In this document: one piece after another, positions 22,977 to 34,439 of the stretch
Numbering within the stretch: the stretch's first letter is position 1
How the letters are laid out: every line of letters starts with the position of its first letter
Source: Stomorhina lunata
Lineage: Eukaryota > Arthropoda > Insecta > Diptera > Rhiniidae
Reading direction: 5' to 3'
Assembly (NCBI GenBank): GCA_933228675.1
Contig: OW121741.1
Span: 81,199,919 to 81,263,918 of the forward strand
Length of the DNA: 64,000 nucleotides
The notes under the pieces: model-generated
The model's input: the letters and a program-made list of their open reading frames with translations, nothing else
Told to the model about the DNA's origin: nothing
Databases searched by the model: none
Translations under genes and position numbers: made by a program

Positions 22977-23782
22977 CTGTGACGGACGCTACAACAAATG
23001 GAACGTGTTTCTGTATATTTTATCAAATCGGTCATAGTAATAAAAAACTGTAAATATATTGAAGATAGAGGAAGCTTTTATAAAATATATTTAAGTTTTC
23101 AGTTTTACCAAAAATCCATAAATGTACTGTTGCGGACGCTACGTGACGGACGATACAGTTTTTACTTGAATGTTTTTTATTAGGAAAAAATTAATATTTT
23201 ATATTTTTTTAAGGATTCATTAATCAGTGAAAATAAAAGTGTTATTTGCTCCCGAATTTCATCTCCTTCCTTTTCATGTTCGCGGTTAAAATGTGATTTT
23301 TGGGCACAATTTAATATTTCACAAAACGGCTCAATACATATATTTATTTAAAGTTTTACACTTTTGACGTCTTATTTTTCGTATAAAGAATGCTACGGCT
23401 TACTGTTAGAGTGTCCCAAAAATCAAAAAAATAATAACATTTCACAATCATTAAATTTGCCCCACTGTATATTTTTTTAACACCTAATATCCTAAATTTA
23501 ATCTGTGGATATAAACAGTGTTATTGCTTTCTGAATAAGACAGGCATGTGTTCGTAAATTTTGTATTTAATAAATATTAGTTTGTAAAAAAAATTATACT
23601 GTGGCGGACGCTACACACTTTCCTTTACATATTATTTTGTAAAATGCTATATAAACATCTATATATTTTTAGCCTAATGTTAAGCATAAGTTCTCTTTTC
23701 GAACCAAATTTAATTGGAGGAAAAAGAAAAATTGAATTAGTCAAATTGAAAAAACCTTTTTTTCTGTGACGGACGCTACACA
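22977..23782 (+). repeat. Cluster of GTGACGGACGCTACA motifs
   Basis: GTGACGGACGCTACA or a close variant occurs at about 22979, 23130 (TTGCGGACGCTACG, running straight into GTGACGGACGATACA at 23144), 23601 (GTGGCGGACGCTACA) and 23766. This GC-rich 15-mer stands out in AT-rich sequence. The DNA between the sites is not obviously repeated, apart from some CAC after the last two sites. No coding frame explains it. It could be a protein-binding site cluster or end pieces of an unknown short element. Confidence 0.6.
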
Positions 23783-23799
23783 CTGAGACCCCTTTTTTA

Positions 23800-24481
23800 C
23801 TTGATGTTATTTATATCACTCCAATTACTTTTGATGGGGTCTTTTACATCTAATTGTATAAAATTAAGCAGACTTTGAGCTCCTACTGAAACTTGATACG
23901 TAAATGGATGTTTTTGCGATTTTTATGAACTTTTAAAAAACCTATTATTTTAGAAAATGTATAAAAATTCGAGATGGGTGCAAATAAAGACCTGCCATTC
24001 ATGAAGAGCGCAATCAAAAATTGTATCCATTATATATTCTAAAGGGTCAATATATGGTAAATTTTTCCATAAACACAAATACGCGATTTTTACAGTTTTA
24101 AAATTTTGTCCTTGGTTTAAAGTTTTTCTGATTTCCCCATATGACGTTATTGAGCTTTATTTTTATTAACAAATCTGGCGAAAAGTGTACAGTCATATTT
24201 TCATCAGAAAAACGAGTCACTAAAGACTCTTTTTGAAGAGTCTTTAGTGACTCATAAGTGATATCATAAATGATCTTTTTAATCGTGCAGTGGATTCAAA
24301 AAAGACTTATATTCCAGCTGGGAAGCTACAAATATAAATTCAAGACCGACTGCAACTCGGACTTTATTTAACCCAACGAAATGATTTACCCTCGATTCAT
24401 AAACGAAAAATATTGTTATGACAAGGTAATAAATTCAATTTTCCTTACAAAATTCATACTTAAGAGTTTGATCATTTTATT
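23800..24481. other. AT-rich stretch, no gene seen
   Basis: No gene or TIR pair found. A short perfect dyad, AAAGACTC...GAGTCTTT, sits at about 24222-24250. Confidence 0.5.
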
Positions 24482-25058
24482 TGTATACCCTTCACCACCA
24501 CAGGTGGATAGGGTATTAAAAGTTTGTGCTGATGTATGTAACGCATAAAAAAATTTGTCTTAGACCCATCTTTAAGTATACCAAAAGACTTAGAATCCTG
24601 AGTCGATTTAACGATGACAGTCCGAACGTCTGGCTGGACGGCTGGCCAGCTCGTAAATCTAAAGGTAACGATAATTCAAGTTAATTATTTGCAAACATCA
24701 TTTTTGTAAAATCCGTAATCGTTTCGAAATTAATTTCGAAATAATCGGTCCATGTTTGACCCTAGCTCTTATAAGAGTCCAAATGACGGCGCTGTCGTGG
24801 TCAGTCATCCGCCTAGCATACCAGAGGTCCCAATTTCGATCCCCAGACAGACCCACTTGAAAAAAAATAATTTTCAAACAAAAAGCGACGGTTCACCTCA
24901 TAACTAATTGAAATGTTGTCTGGGAATTGTATATATAAATGACAAAATTTAGCAAATATTTGTCTTGATACACGAAAAAGAACACCTTCGACCTTTGGGG
25001 TGAAGGGTATCGTATGGTCATGCTTGACCGACTATAGCACTTTCTTACTTGTTATATA
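24482..25058 (+). mobile_element. DINE-like (Helitron-type) element, unit c, with a SINE inside
   Basis: The 5' dyad TACCCTTCACCACCACAGG...GGGTATT is followed by GATGTATGTAACGCAT, TTAGAATC.TGAGTCGATTTA, a short GTCT/GGCTGG tract and the AATCGGTCCATGTTTGACC block. The 3' end carries GAAGGGTATCGTATGGTCAT, GCTTGACCGACTATAGCAC and TTTCTTACTTGTTAT. The unit is interrupted near 24785 by a tRNA-derived SINE and part of the body was lost with it. Confidence 0.7.
24785..24900 (+). mobile_element. tRNA-derived SINE with complementary ends, copy 1
   Basis: GCTGTCGTGGTCAGTCATCC contains an A-box-like start and TTTCGATCCCC a B-box-like core, followed by ACCCACTTGAAAAAA and ending in GCGACGGTTCACCTC. Better copies are at 42169 and 46265. 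It is inserted in DINE-like unit c. Confidence 0.6.
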
Positions 25059-25640
25059 GTGAATTTTTTTTTATCTGGTTTATCAAAATATCGGTGAGTT
25101 TTAAGCAAATCTGTGGCAATATGGAAGAATAACTTAAGTCGAAAATTGAAGTTTTGAGATATCATCAATTTTGTGCAATTTTTCTTCTGTTTAATTTCTG
25201 TGAATAATTTATGAATTAATATATTGGTAACATGTTTATTAGAGAAGAAGAATGAATATTTAAAAAAATATTGTTAAATTCAGAAGATTTCACGTTTTTG
25301 CTGCTACTTAAGCTCTTTTTCGAAACTGAAATTTGCATTGAACTGGACCTTAAGTATATAGTCTTATATTATATTTTTTAAGCGAAATGGTTATATGATG
25401 ATAAAAAAATATGAATATGTACACAAAAGTATGTGTACATAAGTTGTTTTGATCAATGCATTAATGCACTTAAGCTAAAAAGTAAATGTACATAACATTG
25501 ACAAAAACCCGAATTTTTTAAAACGGACTTAACACATTTAAGCGCTTTTGCTTCTGTAATGCAATAAACGCCTTAACTCAATTCTCTCTTATGTCGACTT
25601 AAGCTACTCTTCTATATTGCCACAGATATAGATATAGTCT
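25059..25640. other. AT-rich stretch, no gene seen
   Basis: No recognisable frame, TIR or tandem repeat; it leads into the degenerate edge of the 30-bp satellite. Confidence 0.5.
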
Positions 25641-25783
25641 AACATTAAGTTTTTTTTTGTTTTGTTTTCAATCACAAATCGTAGGTCCTCTAATAGTCAA
25701 ACCTATCATTATATTGTTCAATCTTGGATCGATGGTTTGTATAGCTAAATCTTAAATCCTGGGTTTTTATAAAGTTAAACCTT

Positions 25784-26996
25784 CCCAGTAAAACTTTTCA
25801 TTACGAAATAATGAGTTAAACAGTTAAACTTTTGAACACGAACTACTTACTCATTCGCTGTTTAAGTCATTACATTAACATGGGGATGTCATTGGAGGCA
25901 AGTACTTACCAATTGCAGAAAATTAATGACTTGGGTAAGCAATTTGAAAGCAACAACAACAACAGCAACAACTTTTTTGTTGTTGTTTTATTAAAAACAT
26001 ATATCCCATGGGGGCTCGAACCCAGACCCTCCGACTAGGCAGAGACTCTTCCACTGAGCTACTTCATATGTTGAAAATTTAGCAACTTATAATTAATATA
26101 AACAATTTTTTAGATCCAAAATCATGTGAAAATAACTTTGTTTTTCCCTGCTTTTTTTTTTTGCTTTGTTGTAATTTTTGGAAAAATATTTTTATACGAT
26201 TTTTTGTAATTATTTTAAAACTTAAACAATTTAATTCTTCTTTTTTGTACAAGTTTTTACATAAGATTGACTCTTACTTACTTAAATGTTACAACCTGTT
26301 AATGTCAAAGTCCGAGCATATTTTAGAATTCCATGGATTTCGATCTTGTGCGAATATTCTCCAATTTTATAGGCCAAGCTTTGGAAAATGTTCCTCTACT
26401 TGGTCTTTCTATCGAAGTTTCGGACATCCTCCTCTAACATTAGGTAGTGGGACATTTCAATTCTAATTTTATCCTCTTCCTAATCCTAACCCATTTTTAT
26501 CGATCTTATGGGACAACTCTCGGAACATGTTAACTCACAATATTAATGGGTGTTAAACTATCTCCCCGGGTGATACCATGAGGAGGTGTGTGTCCACAGT
26601 TGAGATGAAGGATGACCCAGATAAGTAGGGCTTACCAAGTTAAGACCAATTAGAATCGAGTTTGGTATTCAACATCCCCTATATAATCAAAATTGACTCA
26701 TGATGGTATTTTTTCATTAACGTGAGTTAGTTTTACAAATATTTTTTACAGAAGATAATATTTAAGTTCTTAAAATTCAAAAATCATTTAAAAAGACTCT
26801 TTTAATAAAAAAAAAAAAAATTAAAAAAAATTGTTGCCCTTGGTGGGATTTGAACCGGGGCCATTCAGTTTAAATTACCATCTTAATTAAAAATAAGTAC
26901 TTCTGTAATAACTTATTATTTATTCGGATGGTATGTTGTAGTCGTTACAAGGTAACCAGTTATCAGAGTACTTGCCATTACCAAAGTTTTGCTGGG
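25784..26996 (+). mobile_element. CCCAG element carrying tRNA-derived modules, copy A
   Basis: The element starts CCCAGTAAAACTTTTCATTA and ends AAAGTTTTGCTGGG; the shared TIR is only about 13 bp (CCCAGYAAAACTT). TT lies just outside each end (25782-25783 and 26997-26998), a 2-bp duplication. Inside, in order: the repeat-like start with TAATGAGTTAAACAGTTAAAC; (CAA)n and (TTG)n tracts; a tRNA-like sequence on the minus strand; AT-rich DNA; the block CCCCGGGTGATACCATGAGG; a second tRNA-like B-box (minus strand, ATTTGAACCGG); and the right end. No transposase frame; non-autonomous. Superfamily not assigned. Confidence 0.8.
26003..26070 (-). pseudogene. tRNA-like sequence in CCCAG element A
   Basis: On the minus strand the sequence reads TAGCTCAGTGGAAGAGTCTC (A-box) and later GGGTTCGAGCCCCCATGGG (B-box plus 3' acceptor-like part). 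Relative to copy B it lacks three bases in the anticodon-arm region (GACTAGGC instead of GACTGCTAGGC). It cannot fold as a full tRNA and is part of the transposon. Confidence 0.65.
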
Positions 26997-27535
26997 TTCC
27001 ATTGTGGGTCTCTATATGAAACGGGTTTTTATATAGTTCAATATTAAATCGTGTGTCTTTATATAGTCAAGCCTTCAATCCTGCATAGACTGATCTTAAA
27101 TTGTGAGAGTTTTTACAGTCTAATCTTGAAAAGTTGAAATTTTTTAATCCCATTTTTAACTATATTGTCAAACCTTCAATGATGGTTCTTAATATAGTAA
27201 AATCTTATATCGTGGGTAAAATTTTGGATCATTGTGGGTTTTTACAGTAAAATTTCTCGAGGGTTTATATCTCTAATTGTAGTTTTATATGGTAAAATCT
27301 CCAATCGTAGGTTTATATAGTGAAATCTTTTATCGTGGTTTTATATAGTAAAATCTCTAATCGTAGGTTTAAAATCTTTAACCGTTCGTCTTTAGACAAG
27401 AAAATCTATAATCATGGGTCCTTATATAGTAAAATTTCTAATCATAAGTTTATATATATTTAAAAAATTCTTATCGTAGGTTTATATCTCTAATCGTAGG
27501 CTTATATAAAAAAATCTTTTATCGTGAATTTATAT

Positions 27536-27782
27536 CTGTGGCTTGGTGCTAAAAGGGCCAATGTCAAAAAACTAGTTTTGAGAAAATTTGATTTCAAGTT
27601 TTTATTTTCCATATAAATTCACAGTAACATTGCCCAGAAAAACCCTTATAATTATGTTCTAAGTTAAGTTAGAGATTAGCTGTTGGAGCCAAATAAAAGT
27701 GGGTAAAAAAGGGAATCTAATGCAATGATCAACTCAAAACAGCAGAAAATTGACATTGACCCTTTTTAGCACCAAGCCACAG
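27536..27782 (+). mobile_element. 247-bp MITE (CTGTGGCTTGGTGC tips), copy 1
   Basis: The TIRs CTGTGGCTTGGTGCTAAAAG and CTTTTTAGCACC..GCCACAG bound exactly 247 bp. ATAT is present on both sides (27532-27535 and 27783-27786). It sits inside the 30-bp satellite. The interior has no coding capacity. Confidence 0.85.
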
Positions 27783-28028
27783 ATATCTAGTAGTAAGTTA
27801 TCTAATCGTAAGTTTATATAGTAAAATCTCTAATCGTCGTTTATAAAGTAAAATCTCTTATAGTCGGTTTATACCTCTAAACGTAGGTTTCTATAGTAAA
27901 CTCTCTGATAGTAGATTTCTATAATAAAATCTCCAATCGTGAGCTTTGGGTTAACTGTCCTTCAACTTTAGATTTTTTATATGGGCTTAAACGTCACTAA
28001 TTGAATCGGGAGTCTATAGCTCTTAATT

Positions 28029-28275
28029 CTGTGGCTTGGTGCTAAAAGGGCTAATGTCAAAAAAACTAGTTTTAAGAAAATTTAATTTAAAGTTTTTATT
28101 TTTCGTATAAATTCATAGTAACATTGCCCAGAAAAACCCTTTTAAATCTGTTCTGAGTTAAGTTAGATATTAGCTGTTGGAGCCAAATAAAAGTGGTTAA
28201 AGAAGGGAATCTAATGCAATGATCAACTCAAAACAGCAGAAAATTGACATTGGCCCTTTTAGCATCATGCCACAG
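28029..28275 (+). mobile_element. 247-bp MITE, copy 2
   Basis: Same length and orientation as copy 1 and nearly identical to it. It is flanked by AATT on both sides (28025-28028 and 28276-28279). It lies about 250 bp from copy 1 within the same satellite. Confidence 0.85.
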
Positions 28276-28316
28276 AATTAGGTAGAAGATCTTTAACAGT
28301 CAGTTGTGTCTTTTTG

Positions 28317-29143
28317 CAGGGACCGAAATTAACTGTTATTTTTGATTTTTTTATTAAAAAAAGCAACCGCAAGGAAATGTCGGAGAATTAAACCAAGTAT
28401 TTTTTGATGGTCTTAGACCAAATTTTCATAAAATGCGATGCTTTTTAAAAATCTGATTTTTATTTTTTAGAAAAAAAATAACAGTTATTTTTTGATTTTT
28501 ATTTTTTTGAGCAAAAATAACAGTTATTTTTAACTTTTATTTTTTCGAGCAAAAATAAAAGTTGTTTTTCAACTTTTATTTTTTCGAGCAAAAATAACTG
28601 TTATTTTTGACTTTTATTATATCGAGCAAAAATAAAAGTTATTTTTTGACTTTTATTTTTTCGAGCAGAAATAAAAGTTATTTTTGTGTTTCGAATCCCA
28701 ATTATGATTACAAAACTCAACTACATTAATTTTTGAGCATATATAAATTATTTTCACTGAAAAATTATCTTTGTTTGAAAAAATTTTTTAATAAATTTAT
28801 CATAATTTCAAATAAAAAATAACTTTTATTTCTGCTCGAAAAAATAAAAGTCAAAAACTAACTTTTGTTTCTGCTCGAAAAAATAAAAATCAAAAAATAA
28901 CTTTTAATCTTGCTTAACAAAATTAAAGTCAAAAATAACTGTTATTTTTGCCCGAAAAAATAAAAGTTAAAAAATAACTTTTATTTTTGCTTGAAAAAAT
29001 AAAAGTCAAACATAACTGTTATTTTTTATCGAAAAAATAAAAGTAAAAAAATAACTTTTATTTCTGCTCGAAAAAATAAAAGTCAAAAAATAACTTTTAT
29101 TTTCTGACTTTTACGATAAAAGTTATAACAGTTACGGTCCCTG
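28317..29143. mobile_element. hAT-type MITE filled with inverted 38-bp repeats
   Basis: The tips are CAGGGACCG (28317) and CGGTCCCTG (ends 29143), followed inward by AACTGTTAT; CAGGG fits the hAT tip rule. No clean 8-bp duplication remains (TCTTTTTG versus GTTTTTTT). The left half holds about five direct units of TTTTTCGAGCAAAAATAACA with TTTTTGACTTTTA. The right half holds about seven of the same units inverted, so the whole element can fold into one long hairpin. Confidence 0.75.
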
Positions 29144-29588
29144 GTTTTTTTTACAATAATAGTCTTTCCTTTTTAGTCCTATTTTGATTTTTGGTTATTT
29201 ATATAGTCCTGCTATCAATATTGGGCCAGTTCAAAAACTAATCTTCATATTATCCATATTATCATATAACACAGACTTTATAGAATCCTATCATTCCCAA
29301 CCCATCCCCGCAACTCATGTCACCTACTCTTTATTAGTAAAAAATAAAACAACACCAGAAATTTAATAAAAAATTTCATTTCAAAATCTATTTTAAATTA
29401 AAGTCTAAAAAAAGACAAGAAAATGTGAATTAAATTAAACTAAACAAAAGCGGCAACCAAAAAAGTCAGCAGAGAAATACGAGCAAAACGGAAGTCACAG
29501 ACACTAGAGATAATTTTTTTAGCGTTTGCTTTATTTTCAAACATTTCAACTGCTGAAGTGGCACTTTTCTGCTGTTTCTTTTCTTGTA

Positions 29589-30881
29589 TCGGGTGTTTTT
29601 TATTGAGGTATAGAACTTTAAGTTGGCATCACTTTTTTAACTGGCGGCCATTTTGTCAGCTGTCAAGTGATTAATATTTAGTTTGGTTTGCCATTTCATC
29701 ATGAACAGGTTGACAAAAGAACAACGCTTGCAAATCGTGCAAATTTATTTCGAAAATAATGGTTCAGTTCGCGAAGTTTACCGCAAGCTCCGTCCATTTT
29801 ATGGTCGACATAATCGTCCATCAGAACAATTAATTCGGTTAACCATGGATCGTTTTCGCACTACGTGATAATACGCATCCGCAGCGACGTCGAACAGTGC
29901 GCACCGAAGAAACAATTGCCGCTGTAGAGCAAAGTGTTGAAGAGGACCCGAATGAATCGATTCGCCACCGTGCACAGGAATTGGAGCTTTGTCCATCAAC
30001 TTTATGGAAGATTTTGTGCAAAGATCTTGGCTTGCGACCTTACAAGATCCAGCTTGTGCAAGAATTAAAGCCGCGAGACCATGCAATGCGTCGTGATTTT
30101 GGTGTATGGGCCGAAAATGAGATTGATCTCGATTCTGATATTCATCGCAAAATTTTGTTCAGTGATGAGGCTCATTTTTGGTTGAATGGCTACGTTAACA
30201 AGCAAAATTGCCGCATTTGGAGTGAAGAGAATCCACATGAGACCCTTGAGACGCCATTACATCCACAAAAACTGACTGTTTGGTGTGCTCTATGGACTGG
30301 TGGAGTCATTGGGCCATACTTCTTCCGAAATAATGCTGGAGAGTCAGTTACCATAAATGGAGACCGGTATAGAGCCATGATAACCGACTATTTTGTTCCC
30401 CAATTGGATGGCATGAATGTGGATGAGTTGTGGTTCCAACAAGACGGCGCTACATGCCACACAGCGTACGTCACAATTGATTTATTGAAGGAAACATTCG
30501 ATGAGCGCATAATTTCGCGGAATGGACCTGTCAATTGGCTACCAATATCGTGCGATTTGACACCACTGGATTATTTTCTTTGGGGATATGTGAAGTCGCT
30601 CGTCTACGCCAACAAACCAGAAACGTTAGGGGACTTGGAAGCCAACATTCGTGGCGTTATTGCCAACATACGGCCCCATATGCTCGAAAAAGTAGTTGAA
30701 AATTGGACCTGTAGAATTGGCTTTATTCGAGCCAGCCGCGGCGGCCACATGCCCGAAATCATATTTAAACATTAATTGCATTAAATTATCCTTCCAATAA
30801 AGCCAAATTGATGGACATTAAAACGATTTTCTTGTGTTTTATTTCAATTCGAAGTTCTCTACCTCTAAAAAAAACACCCAT
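29589..30881 (+). mobile_element. DD41D (rosa-type) mariner, nearly intact
   Basis: The ends TCGGGTGTTTTTTATTGAGG and the complement of ATGGGTGTTTTTTTTAGAGG form imperfect TIRs (both continue GTA.AGAACTT). TA lies at 29587-29588 and 30882-30883. The element is about 1.29 kb, the normal size for mariners, and contains one transposase gene with a single apparent break. It is inserted in the 30-bp satellite domain. Confidence 0.88.
29701..30775 (+). pseudogene. Mariner DD41D transposase with one frame break
   Basis: The transposase would bind the TIRs and catalyse cut-and-paste at TA. The likely start is ATG 29701 (MNRLTKEQRLQIVQIYFEN, N-terminal HTH); this frame stops at TGA 29866-29868. A second frame, open from before 29897 to TAA 30773-30775, carries the rest, so one indel near 29865 separates the HTH part from the catalytic part. 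Numbering from 29897, catalytic Asp are D90 (ILFSDEAHF), D183 (QQDGATCHT) and D225 (SCDLTPLDYFLWG). D183 and D225 are 41 residues apart, the DD41D signature of the rosa lineage. All three are intact, as is the WVNKQN-like block. Inactive as written, but it degraded recently. Confidence 0.9.
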
Positions 30882-30883
30882 TA

Positions 30884-31539
30884 GATAGAAATACTTAAGT
30901 CAAAGAAAATAGTAATAAAAATTTTAAGAAATCTTAAATTTTTTATTTATTTTGTACTCAAAAAACTGACAAAGTATTTTAAGATTTTTTTTCTTTATTT
31001 TCATTTGTTAATTTTATTTTAAAATTATTAATTTGTTTTGAATTTTTTGGCATTAATTTTGATTGTGTTTTTATTTTCTCTTAAGTAAACAAATTATTTG
31101 TTTACACGATTCCGAACATAATTGTTGATTTCAATTTAATTGATTCATTGTTTTTTTTTTTTTTTGAAATTTTATTGTTACTTTTTGTTTAACTCATTCA
31201 GGGCACAGTGGGGTGAAATGGACATATAGGTTGATCTTCAAATAAGTATGGGTAAAGACTCTATAATATGAAGATATTTCACTCTATACATTTGATTTCT
31301 GTCATTATGTGAAAAACATATAAACGCACAAACAAACATACATTTCATGAGCAGGTGTGTGTGCCTTAGCTTTCTCATACTCGATAATCGTCTCCATTAG
31401 TTTTTCAAAATTAGAGACTTTCTTATGGGACTTATCGAAGTGACCATATGGTACATCAATGTATGAAAGTGCAACATCTTTATATTATAGAGTCTTTGGT
31501 ATAAGTCATTATTTATTTATTCCACGATCAGAAATATTC
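30884..31539. other. AT-rich stretch, no gene seen
   Basis: No gene or repeat was recognised. A CACAGTGG occurs at 31204, but no inverted partner was found nearby. Confidence 0.5.
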
Positions 31540-31791
31540 ATAGAATGTGGGTTTTTATATAATTATATCCTCATTTAAGACATCCTGATTTATATTTAGT
31601 TTAATCTTTAATAGTAGAACTTTGCGATAGTAAAATCTTTATTTGTGGATCTTTATATAGCCCGATGTTTAAGAGTATGGGTGTATATAGTCCAGTTTTG
31701 ATGCAAACAATCCTCAATCGATGGGTACTACGATAAGAGATACTGTATACTATAAACCCACGTTAAGAAATTTTACTTTAAAAACATATAT

Positions 31792-31938
31792 CTATGACTT
31801 GGTGCTAAAAGGGTTAATGTCAATTTTTTACTGATTTGAGTTAATTATTGTATTAGATTATTTTCTTTACCCTCGTTTAGTTGGCTCCAACAGCTAATCT
31901 CTAATTTAATTTAGAACAGATTTACAAAGGCTTTTCTC
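31792..31938 (-). mobile_element. 247-bp MITE family, truncated copy 3
   Basis: It starts CTATGACTTGGTGCTAAAAG and continues with the reverse-oriented interior of copies 1 and 2 (TTGGCTCCAACAGCTAAT, TTTAGAACAGATTT), then stops after CTTTTCTCGG where satellite sequence resumes. The second end is missing. Confidence 0.75.
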
Positions 31939-32017
31939 GGGTTTATATAGTAATATCTCTCATCGTAGGCTTATATAGTAAAATCTCTTAGTGTGGGTAT
32001 ATATCTCTAATAGTTTG

Positions 32018-33478
32018 TTTATCTTATATTCTTAAACGATGGCTATCTCGAAAACGGCTCTAACGATTTTGATAAAATTTGGACAGTGGGTATCTTTTTT
32101 GATGTATAGGTCGAAGAAGAAGGGACTTTTGGAACTTTTAAAAACGGGTAAAAAGGGGAAAAAATCGAAAACGCTATGTCTCCTAAAGTAATAGGTATAG
32201 AAACAAAATTAAAATTACGTTTTAAACAGCTTTGAAAATAAGCGGACAGGTGTTTGGTACTTTTTTGAAACTATGTCCGATAGGGGGTAAAAAAGGGTAA
32301 AAATAGTTTTTTTGGCACCTTTTTAACCCACTCTTATATTTTAAACTAAAGAATCTAAAAAGAAAGAAACTTGGTACTGCAATCAATAGATGTAAAAAAA
32401 ACATGAAACACGTATTTGGTACTTTTTTGATTTTGGAGCCAAAATGGGTAAAAAAGGGATAAAATGATAACTTAACATCTCCAAAGTAATATGAATATTA
32501 TACATTATGTTAAATGCGTTTTAAAAAAATGTACCGAATTCAATTGGCACCAAATATACATATGGAACTTTTAGAAATAAGGGAATAAAAAGGGGGAAAA
32601 ATTAGTATTATTTTAAACAAATGAATGTTTGTCTGTATGTATGTTCTTTATAGAATAGTAAACTGTGAATTTGATTATGTTATGCTCTTTAGCGAAGATG
32701 TTGCGGATAAGCCGGCGAAGGTTTTAAAGTTAATAAGACTAATTTCCGACAGATGGCGCCACTGAAAATTACTAAAAATTAATTAAATCGTAAACTGTAC
32801 ATTTGATCATGCTATGATCTTTAGCAAAGTTGTAGCGCATGAGCCGACGAAGGCTTTTTAGTTGGTATGAATAATTTCCGACAGGTGGCGCTACAGAAAC
32901 TTACTCAAAGTCAATTTAATCGTAATCTGTACATTTAATCATGCTACAATCTTTAGCAAAGTTGTTGCACATGAGCCGACGAAGGTTTCTTAGTTGGTAT
33001 GAAGAAATTTCGACAGGTGGCGCTACTGAAATTTACTCAAAGTAAATTTAATCGTATGCTGTTATGCTATAATCTTCAGCAAAGTTGTTACGGATAGGCC
33101 GAAGAAGGTTTATGAATTGGAATAAGCAAAGTCCGACAGGTGGCGCCACAGAAAACTACTCAAAATGAATTAAATCGTAAACTGTGCATTTGATCAGACT
33201 ATAATCTTTAGCAAAGTTGTTGCGCATGAGTCGACAGAGGTTTCTGTTGATATAAATAATTTCCAAAATTATTCAAAATGAGTTAAACTGTAAACTATGC
33301 AAACTATGTGTTGGTCGGACAAAATAAATCAAATAATTCAAAATTAACTGAATATTTCTACAATGTCTTTCCCCTAAATTTATTTTAGCACTTTATAATA
33401 CAAAATATATGAAAACTTTAAAATTTTCCTCAAAATGCTTATCATAAAGCTCCGAGCAAGGCTCGGTCTACCAGGTAC
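32018..33478 (+). mobile_element. Helitron-like element with 132-bp repeats (copy H2)
   Basis: It starts TTATCTTATATTCTTAAACG, then GGCTATCTCGAAAACGGCTC and the GGTAAAAAGGGG segment. About five 132-bp repeats follow (32700-33290), and it ends at the hairpin CCGAGCAAGGCTCGG followed by TCTACCAGGTACT. The reversed copy at 60438-61990 matches it end to end at high identity, which fixes both boundaries. No coding frame. Confidence 0.7.
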
Positions 33479-33591
33479 TATAGTATTATAGAATATCCAG
33501 GGGCTAGTTGAGATTTTTTTCAAGTGAGTCCCCGGCCAAAACCAATTGAAAAAAAATCTCAACTAGCCCCTGGATATTCTATTATACTATA
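33479..33591. repeat. Strong hairpin (about 45-bp arms) at a satellite orientation switch
   Basis: 33479-33523 is the reverse complement of 33546-33591 with one substitution and one A/T-run length difference; the loop is about 22 nt (GTGAGTCCCCGGCC...). It directly follows the 3' end of the Helitron-like element. Immediately after it the 30-bp satellite runs in the reverse orientation up to about 33950, then returns to forward. Confidence 0.85.
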
Positions 33592-34439
33592 TAAACAAAC
33601 TATTAGAGATATATACCCACACTAAGAGATTTTACTATATAAGCTTACGATTAGAGATATTACTATATAAACCCGCGATATGAGATTTTATAATGATATA
33701 TAAATAAACTATTAGAGATATAAGCCCGCATTAAGAGATTTTACCATAAAAGCCGACGATTAGAGATTTTACAATAAAAATCTACGATCAAAGAAATAAG
33801 CCTACGGTAAGAGATATTACTATACAAACGCAAGCTTAGAGATTTTACTTTGTTTATAAACTTACGACTAGAGATTAAAAATTGGACTATTTTAAGAGCT
33901 AAGGTAAGAGATGGGACTATATAATGACCTACTTTTAAAGGTAGAACTATGTATAAAATCTTTAGTAAGTCTGTTCATAAAGATTCAATAGTAAACCTCT
34001 ATATGGGCCGATCTTTTATTGTACGTTTTTCTATAGTCCAATCTTCAATCGTGGGTCTTATTATAGCTCCATCTATTACCTTGGGTCTTACTATAAACCA
34101 ATCTTTAATTGTGGGCCTTTACATAGTCTAGTTCTTAATTGTTGGTCCATATATAGCGAAATATATAGTCGGAGAGTCGTTATATAGACCAAACTTCATT
34201 ATAGTGTAATTTTTAGTAGTGGGTCCAATCTTAAATCGTGTGTTCTTATATAGTTCTCAATCTTAAATCGTAGGTCCTCTTATAATCGAACCTTTTATCT
34301 TGGGATTTATATAGTACAGCCCTGGATGTCGAGTTTGTATAGTTAAATTTTAAATTGTGGGTTCCTATATAGTCAAACCTGTTATTGTGGGTCTATATAT
34401 AGTCCAATCATGAAACATCTGATTTTTAATTCATCAAAC

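Noticed and set aside
25832..26038. Repeated frame starting MNTNYLLIRCLSHYINM (also at 44991 and, minus strand, 54384)
   Set aside because: It is conserved only because the CCCAG elements are conserved as DNA. It runs through a trinucleotide tract (poly-Asn) and antisense across the tRNA-like module, with no sign of a protein domain.
31204..31211. Another CACAGTGG that could be a Transib-like tip
   Set aside because: No inverted partner and no 5-bp duplication within reach.
33949..34131. Possible small hydrophobic protein
   Set aside because: Frame lies in degenerate satellite sequence.
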